NCBI RefSeq assembly: GCF_000987955.1
Contig: NZ_LAZU01000018.1
Coordinates: forward strand, 97,819 to 161,818
Length of the DNA: 64,000 nt
Reading direction: 5' to 3'
DNA from: Paenibacillus sp. DMB20
GTDB lineage: Bacteria; Bacillota; Bacilli; Paenibacillales; Paenibacillaceae
Shown: piece by piece, positions 19,296 to 28,642 of the stretch
Layout of the letters: every line of letters begins with the position of its first letter
Position numbering within the stretch: the stretch's first letter is position 1
Position numbers and translations under genes: made by a program
Notes under the pieces: model-generated
The model's input: only the letters and a program-made list of their open reading frames with translations
Databases searched by the model: none
Told to the model about the DNA's origin: nothing

Positions 19296-19420
19296 AAGTA
19301 GTGCCTTATCAGTGGCATTCATTCCGTTGGTTGGGCGCTATTTTACGCGAAATAAATCGTGTTTTTTCGTTAAATTACGCTTATGGTACAATTTAGGAAA
19401 AACGGAACGGAGGCGCAGCT

Positions 19421-19564
19421 ATGGAAGATCCGAATAAACTGGACGAGCCGGAACCGGTAGGGACGGCAGACACAATGACCGGCATATTTTTCGGAATAGT
19501 TATCGCGGCAGTCCTTTTGTACATCCTCTTCAACGGAATACCGGTTAGCATTAGGTTAGGTTAA
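19421..19564 (+). CDS. Small single-pass membrane protein (47 aa), unknown function
   Basis: A 47-residue ORF behind ACGGAGG. The N-terminal half is acidic and polar (MEDPNKLDEPEPV), then one hydrophobic helix (IFFGIVIAAVLLYILF). A TATGGTACAATTTAGG element shared with two other prophage promoters lies just upstream, and a strong terminator follows directly, so it appears to be a single-gene unit. No homologue recognised. Confidence 0.6.
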   Translation: MEDPNKLDEPEPVGTADTMTGIFFGIVIAAVLLYILFNGIPVSIRLG

Positions 19565-19566
19565 AT

Positions 19567-19616
19567 AAAAGCGCTCGATCAGCGGATATCATCCCGTTAG
19601 ATCGAGCGCTTTTTTT
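19567..19616 (+). terminator. Rho-independent terminator after the 47-aa membrane protein
   Basis: AAAGCGCTCGATC pairs with GATCGAGCGCTTT around a 19-base loop and ends in seven T residues. The T-run and about 30 following bases are repeated near 26487-26520. Confidence 0.85.
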
Positions 19617-19746
19617 ACGTTGCTTTAGCGAATCTGAGCCGCGTTTAGCGAGTGATATTACGTGAATTTCATCGTTCACTGCGTATATTTGTTCGTATTT
19701 TTTTCGTATTTAGTATAATATTAGAAAAAACATAAGGAGATTTTAG

Positions 19747-20663
19747 ATGCTGAGACACAGAAGAACAACACAAATAACTAGCAGGCATTGGCGGAACGTT
19801 TTAGAGGAATTCCTTAGATTTAAGCTACTCAATGGCATTAGTGAAAGTACACATGACGACTATGTTCGCTCAGTCGAATTACTTTTTAAAAGGTATCCAG
19901 ATGCTTGGGAATCTTATTTTAAGTTGGAGGAAGCCGTCCAAGACCACCTTAGGCAGAAAGATATTGCTCCCGCCACGTTTAATAGTCGATTAACTTATTT
20001 GAGGACATTTTTTAATTGGTGTGTTGAAAAAGGGTATCTCAAAAAGAATCCACTTGCTAAGATTAAAAAAACGAAAAAGAAGGGTCTCGTATCGTTGCAA
20101 TCAGCATAGAAACACTCCAAGAACTTCTGAAAGTACCAGATCAGAATACATTTACAGGAATGCGAGATTATACGTTAATTCTTCTGACTTTGGATACTGG
20201 TATACGGCCTTCAGAGGCACTTGCACTACGACCTAACGACTTTAATCTAATTTCTGGATGGTTACGAATACCAGATGGCGCAGCAAAGACACGAGTTTCA
20301 CGTACATTAAACATATCCCCTGTTACAGTAGATGCGTTGAAGCGATTTATAAGGATGCGTCCACGATCATGGGCAAATAAAGTCCCTGTATTCAGTACAG
20401 AGTCAGGAAATAAATTAAATCGTCATACATGGGGTGATCGTCTTGAACGTCACAGTAAAAAAGTTGGCGTTCACATCACACCTTACGCCCTACGACACGC
20501 TTTCGCGCTTGAATTTATACGCGGCGGTGCCTCTGCCTTTAGTCTTCAAAAAACCCTCGGTCATGTGGATATTACAATGACTAAGCGATACGTAGCACTG
20601 GCAGATGAGGATCTTAAGGCAGACCACGTAAAAGCAAGCCCGCTAAACAAGTTAATAGAGTAA
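19747..20663 (+). CDS. Second tyrosine recombinase, XerC/D-like (frameshifted)
   Basis: An approximately 305-residue recombinase: core-binding domain (SESTHDDYVRSVELLFKRYP, PATFNSRLTYLRTFFNWCVEKGYL), then the catalytic domain with TGIRPSEAL, YALRHAFALEFIRGGAS and LGHVDITMTKRY. The two parts lie in different frames, joined if the A5 run at 20074-20078 has one more base (TKKEGSRIVAIS). This is one of few sites needing an added rather than a removed base. The DNA is more AT-rich than the first integrase gene, suggesting separate acquisition. It may act in excision, resolution or another att site. Confidence 0.82.
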
Positions 20664-20669
20664 ACCAAG

Positions 20670-20700
20670 GACCGCTAATTACTTAACGATTAGCGGTCTT
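20670..20700 (+). terminator. Terminator hairpin after the second recombinase
   Basis: GACCGCTAAT pairs perfectly with ATTAGCGGTC; only a short T-rich tail follows. Confidence 0.6.
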
Positions 20701-20773
20701 AAAATACGGACAATTTTTGCGGAGTATGGTAAAATTTCGGTTAAGAACGTGAAAAAGCGCGAGGTGAAACGAA

Positions 20774-20968
20774 ATGAGTCGTTTTATGAAGACGTTATCC
20801 TCCGATATCCACCTCTACACCGCGAAATTGGATCGGTCGCCTATCGTTGTTTTCGTAGGTGGCGAGTTGATTGGCGCCGGGAGAATCGAAGAAATAACGG
20901 AGAATAGCGTCAAGATCGGGGACAAGCGTTATCTTCGCGTGAGTTGTACGTTTAAATATGCGAGTTGA
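20774..20968 (+). CDS. Small hypothetical protein (64 aa)
   Basis: A 64-residue ORF behind GCGAGGTGAAACGAA. The middle is beta-strand-like (PIVVFVGGELIGAGRIEEITENSVKIGDKRYLR), suggestive of a small beta barrel. A TATGGTAAAATTTCGG element lies 50 bases upstream. It immediately precedes the Abi-alpha-like gene. Function not recognised. Confidence 0.55.
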   Translation: MSRFMKTLSSDIHLYTAKLDRSPIVVFVGGELIGAGRIEEITENSVKIGDKRYLRVSCTFKYAS

Positions 20969-20985
20969 CAGGGAGTGGATTTAGA

Positions 20986-21769
20986 ATGTCAAATTTTCTC
21001 GATGATTTAAGCAAGAGCATAAAGGTTCCAGCGGAAATAACTCAAGCGTCATTAGAGCCCACAGCAAAGCAAATTGGAGAAGGCTTTGGGAACCTTTTCT
21101 ATTTAGTGTTCTCTCCTCTCCTTAAAGCTAAAATAAAAAAAGGAAACCGAGATAAAGATTTTCAAAGAAAATATTGAAAAAGAGTTGGCTAAGGTTCCCT
21201 CGTGTGATGTGATTGAGCCTGAATTGAACATCGCAGGCCCAGCACTTGAGGCAGCAAAGTATTACATTGAACACGAGGAATTGAGAAAAATGTTCGCAAA
21301 ATTAATCGCGGCTTCCATGAATAAGGGCCATATAGAAGTCGCGCATCCTTCCTTTGTTGAAGTCATTAAGCAATTATCTCCCTTAGACGCAAGAACTTTA
21401 CATTTTCTATCGAACAACAGGAATAGTATAGGTTGCGGGTCGATCGTACTCAACGTACTTGATGGTCAGGGAGGGCACGTACCTATAGTACATAATTTCT
21501 TCCCTCTTCCTGGGTTAAATAAAGATAATTACTTAAGTTATTCTGCTTCAATTGATAACTTGGTAAGACTGGGTCTAATTTATATAGATATCAATCGTAG
21601 CTTTAATAATAATCTGTTCTATCGCTCACTTGAAGAACACCAGTTAGTAAGAGACCTGCGTGTAATGTACTCTTCCCAACCAAGCGGCGCAGCTACAAGG
21701 GTTGAGGTGAGGAAGTCAGCCTGGGAAATTACACAATTTGGTCAGAATTTCTGTAGTTGCTGCTTATAG
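20986..21769 (+). CDS. Abi-alpha (DUF4393-like) protein, frameshifted
   Basis: The N-terminal half (ASLEPTAKQIGEGFGNLFYLVFSPLLKAKIK) and the second half (PELNIAGPALEAAKYYIEHEELRKMFAKLIAASMN) match the DUF4393/Abi-alpha pattern known from abortive-infection-type proteins. They are split by one extra A in the run 21135-21141; corrected, the junction reads KAKIKKETEIKIFKENIEKELAKV. The start at 20986 follows GGGAG. It lies in the lysogeny region, so a role in excluding other phages is plausible but inferred. Confidence 0.65.
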
Positions 21770-21787
21770 TTACAAGCCAGTCTGGAC

Positions 21788-22648
21788 CTAAACAATAAAC
21801 TCCGTAAACACCGGACTCCGCAGCATCCCTGACCGCGTCCAATTCCGCATTTTCACGCGCGCACGAATCCGCGGCTCAACATACACAAAATTACGGTCCT
21901 CGCCGGTAATTAACGGCTTAACAACGTTATAAAACGCCTTTTTATGCGTAGGATTCGCGCCTAGCTCGATTATACCGGCTGGGCGTATTTTTGCGTTGTC
22001 GTAAATGCCCGCCAGCCATCCGAACTCCTTTTTACGGTAGCCGGTAATAAATACGTCCGCGTACGACCAGTTAATCACCTTGCGCCAGGCATCCGATCGG
22101 CGGCCCGTCTCATACGCGCTATTTTTCCGCTTGCCGACAACGCCTTCCATGCCGCACGCTTGTATCTGCGTAAATAACGCTTCGCCAGCGCCATTGATAA
22201 ACGGTACAATGCCGAAGCTAGCGGACGTCAACGGGATCTGCGCGAGTATTTCTTTGCGTTCCATTAGCGGCAGCCGCCGCAGGTCTTTACCGTTATATTG
22301 CAGCACGTCAAAAATGACGAACGTGGCCGGTTGAGTAACGGACAATGCCGCAATCTTATCCGCCTTCTTCGCCTGAAATCGCGCCATAACTGACTCAAAG
22401 TCGGACGTGCCGGTCGCCGGATCGACGCATGCGATTTCGCCGTCGAGTACGATGTCATGCGGGAACAGAACGCCCGCGATCTCCGGGTATTGGCGCGTAC
22501 AGTCGTTGTTATGGCGCGTGTATAGGCGGACGATGCCGTTTTGTTGAGAGAAGATCAAACGATGACCGTCGATTTTAGGTTCGAATATATAGCGCGAGTC
22601 CGAAAACGGGGATTGCGCTGTTGCGAGTAACATCGGATCGATGAACAT
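21788..22648 (-). CDS. ATP-dependent DNA ligase
   Basis: A 286-residue ligase that seals nicks using ATP. Motif I is FEPKIDGHRL (Lys is the adenylation site, residue about 25), followed by LDGEIACVD, VIFDVLQYNGKDL, EGVVGKRKNSAYE and DAWRKVINW (motifs III-V). The C-terminal third has the OB-fold region (FITGYRKKEFGWLAGIYD). The host should use an NAD-dependent ligase, so this is a phage-carried extra. It is convergent with its left neighbour, in the accessory block. Complete, with no frameshift. Confidence 0.9.
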   Translation of the reverse strand: MFIDPMLLATAQSPFSDSRYIFEPKIDGHRLIFSQQNGIVRLYTRHNNDCTRQYPEIAGVLFPHDIVLDGEIACVDPATGTSDFESVMARFQAKKADKIAALSVTQPATFVIFDVLQYNGKDLRRLPLMERKEILAQIPLTSASFGIVPFINGAGEALFTQIQACGMEGVVGKRKNSAYETGRRSDAWRKVINWSYADVFITGYRKKEFGWLAGIYDNAKIRPAGIIELGANPTHKKAFYNVVKPLITGEDRNFVYVEPRIRARVKMRNWTRSGMLRSPVFTEFIV

Positions 22649-22780
22649 AAAAACACCTCTATACCGATTATAGCGCTAGGCTATGCGGGATAGAGGCGGT
22701 ATATGTTGGTAGCTTTAACGCCAACTATTTACACGGACCAGGGCTGCGAGGCTAGCAACATTGGCGACATGGTGCGACGA

Positions 22781-22816
22781 AAAGACCACCGAGGCTTGAG
22801 CCAGAGTGGTCTTTTC
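22781..22816 (-). terminator. Terminator for the secreted FN3 protein gene
   Basis: AAAAGACCAC and GTGGTCTTTT form a perfect 10-bp stem; T-rich tails exist on both strands. Confidence 0.75.
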
Positions 22817-22835
22817 CAATGAATTAATCAAGCTT

Positions 22836-23884
22836 TTATTGTTTGGAAGTAGAGGCAGCCGAGTATTCATTCACTTCAAAAGTTAAAATCTTATCAAATA
22901 GAACGAAATCAGTTCGCTTACTGAAGGGGCCCTTATTATTACTGTGTTTATTGATAGCATATTTTGATGGACCTGTTCCTGCATCTTTTGAATCGTACCA
23001 GTTGATAAAGGCGTTCACTTCACTCATCGGGAGATCATATTCTTTTTCAATACCGTCAATCAATGTAACAACCAAAATTGCACGATTACCTGTCGGTTCT
23101 GGCTCAGGCTTTGGTTGAGTAGCTGCTTGTGGTGTTGCGGCTACTTCATTTGAATAACCAGATTCTACTCCATTAATAACTGAACCTACGACAAAATAGT
23201 AAGTGGTACCATTCGTAAGGCCTCGAATTTCGAATTTACCGTATACGTCTTTAGTCACAGTGGCTTTTTGGGTGTAATTACCTGATTCAGTTCCGTACTT
23301 AACAATATAGCTTTCTGCGTTCTTCACTTGATCCCAATTCAGAGTTACTTGGCTATCTCCTGAGGAAGCATTGAGCTTTAGTGGAGCATTAGGTTCAACT
23401 AAATATCCAGAATCATCAATATCAATAGCATCTAATCTTGGCCCATAACCATTTTTTAGACACTATTTCCACAGTATGATAACCAAAATCTAAATTTGTT
23501 TTTTCATACTCAAGAGGTTGATAAGTAACACCGCTAGTTCTTTGACTAAACGATTCACTTACCCCATCTATCGTAATTACTAATTGTGTTGAATGTGAAG
23601 GGTGACCCACTCCTATGTATCTGATTTTGGAACCAACAAACCCGAATTTTATTTTAGTCCCACTATAAGTTTGTGTATAACGCATTGATCCTTGATAAAA
23701 TGAAGAATTGATTTGGGTATTCCAGTCCCCAATGTATTCAATTGCTTTATTGGAATCGTCATATCTTTTCCAACCTTCTTCTGGACTGGTTAAGGGCTGT
23801 CCAATGCTTGCTGCATAAATATTACTGGTGAAGCTAAGAACCAAGAATAGTGACAATAAAACAGACATAAAAAAACTTCTTCAT
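22836..23884 (-). CDS. Secreted protein with carbohydrate-binding-like and fibronectin type III domains (two frameshifts)
   Basis: The corrected start MKKFFMSVLL follows GGGAGATG; the signal peptide ends NIYAAS. Residues about 30-150 form a beta-rich module (IEYIGDWNTQ, GSKIRYIGVGHPSHSTQLVITIDG, LDFGYHTVEIVSKNG), like binding domains of Bacillus surface proteins. An FN3 domain follows (NAESYIVKYGTESGNYTQ, GLTNGTTYYFVVGSV), then a Pro-rich linker and a charged C-terminal region. Overcalls at 23452-23457 and 23869-23875 break the frame. It is probably a lysogenic-conversion gene, since nothing in virion assembly needs a signal peptide of this kind; that is inference. Confidence 0.7.
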
Positions 23885-24003
23885 ATGTACATCTCCCTTA
23901 AATTGAGTTTCCAAAAACATAATACGAATTAAACTAAGTGCTGTCTAAACAATAATGTCTATATATGCAAATTTATATTGAATTAAGGAGGGAATTTTTC
24001 ACA

Positions 24004-24033
24004 TTGATAAAAGAACAATTGTTCGCATATAAT
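24004..24033 (+). promoter_or_regulatory. Promoter with LexA (SOS) box before the Y-family polymerase operon
   Basis: TTGATA and TATAAT are 18 bases apart, and the spacer contains GAACAATTGTTC (24013-24024), a perfect match to the Gram-positive LexA core GAAC-N4-GTTC. LexA would block the promoter until DNA damage. Confidence 0.8.
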
Positions 24034-24066
24034 ACAAACAAACGTTCCCATTGAGGTGGAGTGATT

Positions 24067-24444
24067 ATGTTTGGATTAAATCCGAATGAAACAAAACTGG
24101 TGAAGGACTACACCTTATTGCCCCTATTGCTTGATGTGTTAGAGCGCGATCGGGAGGTCCTTTGCAGGGCAGACTTAAGGACGACAGAGCTGACCAGTGT
24201 TATAATCGATCAATTGCAGGCAGCTGCTTTGAGTGATTTGGCACAAGTACGTCGTGATATGCGTGATCGGGGATTGAAAGTTTATGAAGATCGAAGGACG
24301 AAGCTCGGAATTGAGGTTGAATTTTTATGTAGGGGGTACCGCCATAAGCTGTCAATGCTATGGGGACTGATCGAGGCAGAAATCGAACAGAGGTCCTACA
24401 CATATTTGGGACTACGAATTGAAGACAAGGGGTGTTTATCATGA
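24067..24444 (+). CDS. Hypothetical protein, first gene of the SOS polymerase operon
   Basis: A 125-residue soluble protein, mostly helical (LVKDYTLLPLLLDVLERDREVL, LADLAQVRRDMRDRG-type repeats). The ATG at 24067 is placed 7 bases after GAGGTGG. Its stop overlaps the polymerase start (ATGA), so the two are translationally coupled and share the SOS promoter. Its role is not recognised; an accessory function in translesion synthesis is possible from position alone. Confidence 0.65.
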   Translation: MFGLNPNETKLVKDYTLLPLLLDVLERDREVLCRADLRTTELTSVIIDQLQAAALSDLAQVRRDMRDRGLKVYEDRRTKLGIEVEFLCRGYRHKLSMLWGLIEAEIEQRSYTYLGLRIEDKGCLS

Positions 24445-25713
24445 AACCAGCAAAACGGGTTGTCATGTTAGGCGACTGCCAGTCTTTTTATGCTTCTGTA
24501 GAAAAAGCGGATCATCCAGAGTATAAAGATCGTCCTTTAGTTGTTGCCGGGGATCCGGAAAGACGTTCCGGTATTGTGCTGGCGGCATGCCCTCTCGCGA
24601 AGGCAAAAGGGATTACAACAGCTGAGAGGTTAGGGGAAGCACTTGCCAAGTGTCCAGAGCTCGTTGTAATCAAACCCCGTATGCAAAAGTACATTGACGT
24701 CTCCATGCAGATAACTGAGATTTACAAAAGTTATACCGATTTGGTTGAGCCCTATAGCATCGACGAACAATTTTTGGACGTGACCGGATCATTGCATCTA
24801 TTTGACTGTACGCCCGAGAAACTCGCTCTTATGATACAAGATCACATCCTAGAAGCGACGGGAGTATACGCGCGTTTTGGCATTGCTGAAACCAAAATTC
24901 TTGCCAAGACGGCCTGTGATAACTACGCCAAGAAAAACCCGTCTGGCATATACACCCTGACCAAAGAGATGCTTCCCGACACACTCTGGAAACGACCCGT
25001 CAGCGACATGTTTATGGCCGGCAGCCGGATGACGCGTCATTTTACCGTGATGGGTTTGCCGACGATCGGCAGCGTAGCTCAGACACCCCTTGCAAAACTG
25101 AAACAAATGATGCGGAGGAAGTTCGGAAAAAAATTCGGATATCCAGGCGGAAATGTACTGGCGTATCGCTAACGGTATCGACGATAGTCCAGTACGGCCG
25201 GGAACGCACCAAGTCGCTCCTAAATCTGTCGGCCACATGATGACCTTGCCTCGTGATTACGGGACTTTGGAAGAAATCAAGGTGGTACTGCTGGAACTCA
25301 CGGAGTTGGTTTGCCAGCGCTGCAGGTCACTTGGTTTTGCCGGTCATGTTGTATCGGTCGGTTGTATGGGGGCAGACTTCGATCACCCCACGGGGTTCTC
25401 GCGGCAAATGAAGATGGAGGACCCTTCTAACATCACCAATCAGGTGTTTCGGTGGGCCTGCAAACTGCTAGAGCAGCATTGGGACGGCCTGCCAATCCGT
25501 CGGGTAGGGATCAGCTTGACGCAGCTTACTCCTGATAATGAATACCAGTTGTCGTTGTTTGACCTTGGCCGCGAGAGGCAGATGGCGCTTGAACGTGCAA
25601 CCGATGCCCTAAAACGCAAGTATGGGGATTCAATCGTAATTAGGGCGGTTTCCAAAACGGCAGCCGGTCAGGCGCTCGATCGATCGGCTAAGATAGGAGG
25701 GCATTATAAATGA
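24441..25713 (+). CDS. Y-family DNA polymerase, UvrX/DinB/UmuC type (frameshifted)
   Basis: A translesion polymerase. The palm/finger region has MLGDCQSFYASVEKADHPEYKDRPLVV and the catalytic acidic motif VEPYSIDEQFLDVTGS; RFGIAETKILAKTACDNYAKK and a little-finger region follow. An A7 run at 25127-25133 shifts the frame; with six A residues the reading is RRKFGKNSDIQAEMYWRIANGIDD into the C-terminal half. It overlaps both neighbours by 4 bases. UvrX homologues with YolD partners are known in B. subtilis prophage SPbeta. Mutagenic repair of phage and host DNA is the expected role. Confidence 0.87.
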
Positions 25714-26051
25714 CAACAACGAGAAAAAAATTGGAAGGTAACGGCCTTTGGGAATCCAGTCGTATGATGCTTCCGGAACACAAGGAGGCAATAAATCGTC
25801 AGCAAAACGAAGAGGGGCGGAAGAGTAGACCGTCCCTAGATGTTCAGGAGATTGAATTGATTGAAAATGCATTAGCTGAGTCATTTCATGATCATCGGAA
25901 AATTACGATACGGCTGTTTGATGAAAATGAAGATACGGAACTGAGAGGGATCGTAACTACAATTCATACATTTCGACGAGAGATCAAACTGGCGATTGCA
26001 CCGGGGGATTGGCAGTGGATCAGAGTTGAAGATATAGTATCGACAAATTAG
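25710..26051 (+). CDS. YolD-like protein
   Basis: A 113-residue protein with the YolD-like pattern: GLWESSRMMLPEHKEAI near the N-terminus and a C-terminal beta region (IRLFDENEDTELRGIVTTIHTF, WQWIRVEDIV). YolD proteins sit beside UvrX-type polymerases and are thought to modulate them. The start overlaps the polymerase stop (ATGA). Confidence 0.8.
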   Translation: MTTTRKKLEGNGLWESSRMMLPEHKEAINRQQNEEGRKSRPSLDVQEIELIENALAESFHDHRKITIRLFDENEDTELRGIVTTIHTFRREIKLAIAPGDWQWIRVEDIVSTN

Positions 26052-26611
26052 GCGTTCTGATTGCGTGGGAGTACTAACGGTCGTCCGAAGGTTAGAGGCG
26101 CTGATATCGCGGTAATTTTTACTAAAACGAACATAGCTTGTTCAAAAATTGTAAGAAGTTACGCTATACTGACAAATTGTCGGAATTTCCGACGAACAAA
26201 GAGATTAGCTCGCGCCTCTCTTTCCGCCTTTAGTGCCGCTTTAACCTCGCGCAATTCTCTAACGGTCATTTCGTCTACCGCTTTAGTGGCGCCTTATACG
26301 GGATCGTGTACGACTCGGAAACAAACTTACCGCGATCAACATCGGATGGGAGAGTAATAAGTTCAAGTAATTTCGCTTTCCCAAACTTGCCGACGTCGGC
26401 AACTCTTCAAACTACTCAAAGCGGCTATGAGTTCGCGGACATGCTCGAAGTGAAGCCGAACGCGGCACCATTCGCGTAGGTCGGGCGCTTTTTTTCGTTG
26501 TTTTAGCGAATCTGAGCGGAGAATTAGGCGTTCTAATGGTGTATGGGAATAAACGTTTATCCGCAGGTTAGCTTGCGCTAATTTCTCTATATCACCGTCC
26601 GAATATAAAGA
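26052..26611 (-). pseudogene. Non-coding stretch with a DUF3102-like gene remnant
   Basis: No intact gene is convincing here. The minus strand at about 26195-26300 encodes DEMTVRELREVKAALKAERE, nearly identical to the C-terminal part of the gene at 27386-27853 (same residues, diverged codons). This looks like the leftover of a duplicated or recombined paralogue. A second minus-strand frame (26363-26638) is open but has no recognisable protein character. Around 26487-26520 a terminator-like T-run and flank repeat sequence found at 19607-19640. Confidence 0.5.
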
Positions 26612-26613
26612 AA

Positions 26614-26653
26614 CGCAGGTTTCGGAGGAAATCCGCAAAACCTGCGCATTTTT
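26614..26653 (+). terminator. Bidirectional hairpin terminator
   Basis: CGCAGGTTT pairs with AAACCTGCG around a 14-16 base loop, followed by a CATTTTTG tail. It lies 2 bases downstream of the minus-strand 49-aa gene. Confidence 0.65.
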
Positions 26654-26654
26654 G

Positions 26655-26804
26655 TTACTTTTTAGGATTACTAGGAGGTTTTGGCGGGTGACTGTTGTTT
26701 CCAGTAGAGAATGCTTCCCTCTTAACAGGTCTTGTTCCTAAACTTGGTGGTTTGTTGGATGAATTACTTGAAAAATTACCGTTAGTACCATTTGAATTAG
26801 ACAT
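26655..26804 (-). CDS. Small Asn/Ser/Pro-rich protein (49 aa)
   Basis: A 49-residue ORF behind GAGGAGA on the minus strand. The sequence is low-complexity: SNSNGTNGNFSSNSSNKPP then a Pro/Lys-rich end. There are no hydrophobic or Cys residues of note. Its start overlaps by 8 bases the corrected end of the upstream membrane protein gene, suggesting coupled translation. Function unknown. Confidence 0.5.
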   Translation of the reverse strand: MSNSNGTNGNFSSNSSNKPPSLGTRPVKREAFSTGNNSHPPKPPSNPKK

Positions 26805-27330
26805 GTTTTATTGTCTCCTCTATAAAGAAGTGTACTAAGAAAAGTAAAAAACCGTATACCATAAATTTAAGTCCCTTATTGTAATTATCTGTCTTTTTTA
26901 TTGATTTTTTTCTTCATTTTTTTTGAATAACGTCTTGATAAGTAGCTGCAACAGATAATGTCAGACTTTCGGGAGGCTCCTTAGCAAGGTTTGTATCAAC
27001 AACATTGTCAATATTAATTTGATCAAATTCTCCCACCTTAATAGCACTTATGAACTTTAATGCGCTCACCGTCAAGAGAACTATAATAATAAATCTTAGC
27101 CCGAAAGCGTAAATTAAGTAGCCGACATCGTTACTATTGAGTTTTGCGGAGATTAAGTAATTGAGAAAGAAACCAAACAAAACACCGACAAAACCTATAG
27201 TTACCCCAGTCTTCGTTTCTATCTGTTTAAATCTGTCATATTCTTCGTTGTATATAGTTTTTGCGGTATCAAGTATAACATTACAACTTTCTAAATTCAG
27301 TGAATTTTGCTCCTCTGCTTCTTTGTCCAT
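26797..27330 (-). CDS. Multi-pass membrane protein of unknown function (frame repaired)
   Basis: Two membrane helices are clear (VTIGFVGVLFGFFLNYLI and IYAFGLRFIIIVLLTVSALKFI) after a soluble N-terminal region (NEEYDRFKQIETKTG). As written it stops at 26914. If the A-run at 26917-26924 has one base fewer and the next run one more, the same frame continues to 26797 and adds a third helix (FMVYGFLLFLVHFF). The stop then overlaps the next gene start. The shape resembles small multi-helix membrane effectors found beside phage defence genes, but no family is assigned. Confidence 0.5.
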
Positions 27331-27385
27331 GAATACACTCCCAAGATAAGGAATCTATCAATATTATACATTAAAATAATAAACT

Positions 27386-27853
27386 TCAATATGAAATCTT
27401 TGTCATTTGTCTGATAATACATTGCTCCGCTTTTGAGCGCGCCTCCCTTTCCGCCTTGAGTGCCGCCTTGACTTCACGTAATTCACGTACGGTCATTTCG
27501 TTCGGAGTTTTAACGGCGCCAGATTTCAGCGTGTGGCCGCGCGTTCGTTCTTCGGGAGGGAGCGTGGACATATGGTACAGAGCGTCGAGGGTGTGTCTTG
27601 TCGACAAGACGTCCGGGTCGATTCGTTCACAAACCTTAATGTAACGGTCTGCATGTCCTCGCGAAAAGTCTACGTGTTCCTCAAGCCACCGTATCCAACC
27701 GCCAGCTTCTTCACGCTGATGTGCAAGATTTCGTTCTTTTTCATCCGCGCTATCTGATTTAGCGTCACGAACGGACTTGAGGCGGCGACCGATTTCGAAA
27801 ATAGCTTCGCCGGCGACCCGTTTGTACGCGTTTATCTCGGCTGTTTTCACCAA
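27386..27853 (-). CDS. DUF3102-like protein, probably short
   Basis: A 155-residue soluble protein: EINAYKRVAGEAIFEIGRRLKSVRDA, a Glu/Arg-rich segment, then WIRWLEEHVDFSRGHADRYIKVCERI, typical of DUF3102 proteins of phages and plasmids. It ends in a coiled-coil-like stretch (LREVKAALKAEREARSKAEQ). Typical members are longer at the C-terminus, so this copy may be truncated; a second fragment lies at 26195-26300. The start (GTG at about 27853) has no good ribosome binding site, and a TATAAT lies directly before it. Confidence 0.65.
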   Translation of the reverse strand: MVKTAEINAYKRVAGEAIFEIGRRLKSVRDAKSDSADEKERNLAHQREEAGGWIRWLEEHVDFSRGHADRYIKVCERIDPDVLSTRHTLDALYHMSTLPPEERTRGHTLKSGAVKTPNEMTVRELREVKAALKAEREARSKAEQCIIRQMTKISY

Positions 27854-27940
27854 TTATAACACCAAGTATGGTAAAATTTAGGTTGTATATTTCAATGACG
27901 TTGTCACTTAAAATAAGTTGATAATCATGGGGGCGGTACT

Positions 27941-28607
27941 ATGCGGACAAATGTCGAGGATGAATTGACCAAATTTTATGAGCCATTTTTTCCAGATAAC
28001 AAAGAAACAAGAAATTTTATAGAAAAGTGTTATGAAATGAGCAACCCCTTGCCTAGAAGGATAATCAACAATGTCCATCGACTTATTTCAATAGGGGAGG
28101 CTGCTGCAATCGGAAGAGGCGGTCATGGAATTCAGATGGCCCATTTTGTAATATGCATTGAAGCAATATTCCATCTTTTGAACCCCGATGAAGATATAGA
28201 GAAAGTAAACAGACTCGGGAGAATTAAGTTCTTTTTCGAGGAGTTTACAAAATCAACAAGATAAGAAATTACTTAAAGAAGGATTTGCTAGATCAATCGC
28301 AGATGATCGCGGGTACGATGGTAAATTAGATCTTGGGTATATTGCGAGGATATTTAGCGAGGTCAGGAATAAATACGTGCATGAAGGGATTTATTATGAA
28401 TTTTCATTTTCTAGTACCCCAACGGACAAGGAGGACATCCGTTCAAGTATGTTAAATGACCTTAAATTGAAGGAATTCAAGAAAGATAAACGCGAACGAC
28501 GTTTATACGAAATAACCTCAACATATGAAGAAGTGAGGGGAATAATTATTCGCTCCTTCCTAAATTTTGTAAACAAACAAATCGCCATAATCGAGCAGGT
28601 CGTTTAA
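27941..28607 (+). CDS. HEPN-like helical protein (frameshifted)
   Basis: All-helical sequence with the feel of HEPN or Apea-type proteins: NNVHRLISIGEAAAIGRGGHGIQMAHFVICIEAIFHLL, and in the second part IARIFSEVRNKYVHEGIYYEF. The R-N-K-Y-V-H-E string matches the R-x4-6-H active-site pattern of HEPN ribonucleases. The halves are joined if the A4 run at 28249-28252 has one base fewer (FTNQQDKKLLKEGFARS). A TATGGTAAAATTTAGG promoter element lies about 70 bases upstream. Function unknown; an RNA-cleaving defence or toxin role is possible by inference. Confidence 0.6.
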
Positions 28608-28642
28608 TTTTGAGGCGATGAGCAGTTTAAATCAGACAAGAA

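Noticed and set aside
26061..26357. 98-codon plus-strand open frame
   Set aside because: It runs antisense to a recognisable DUF3102-like remnant and lacks a ribosome binding site.
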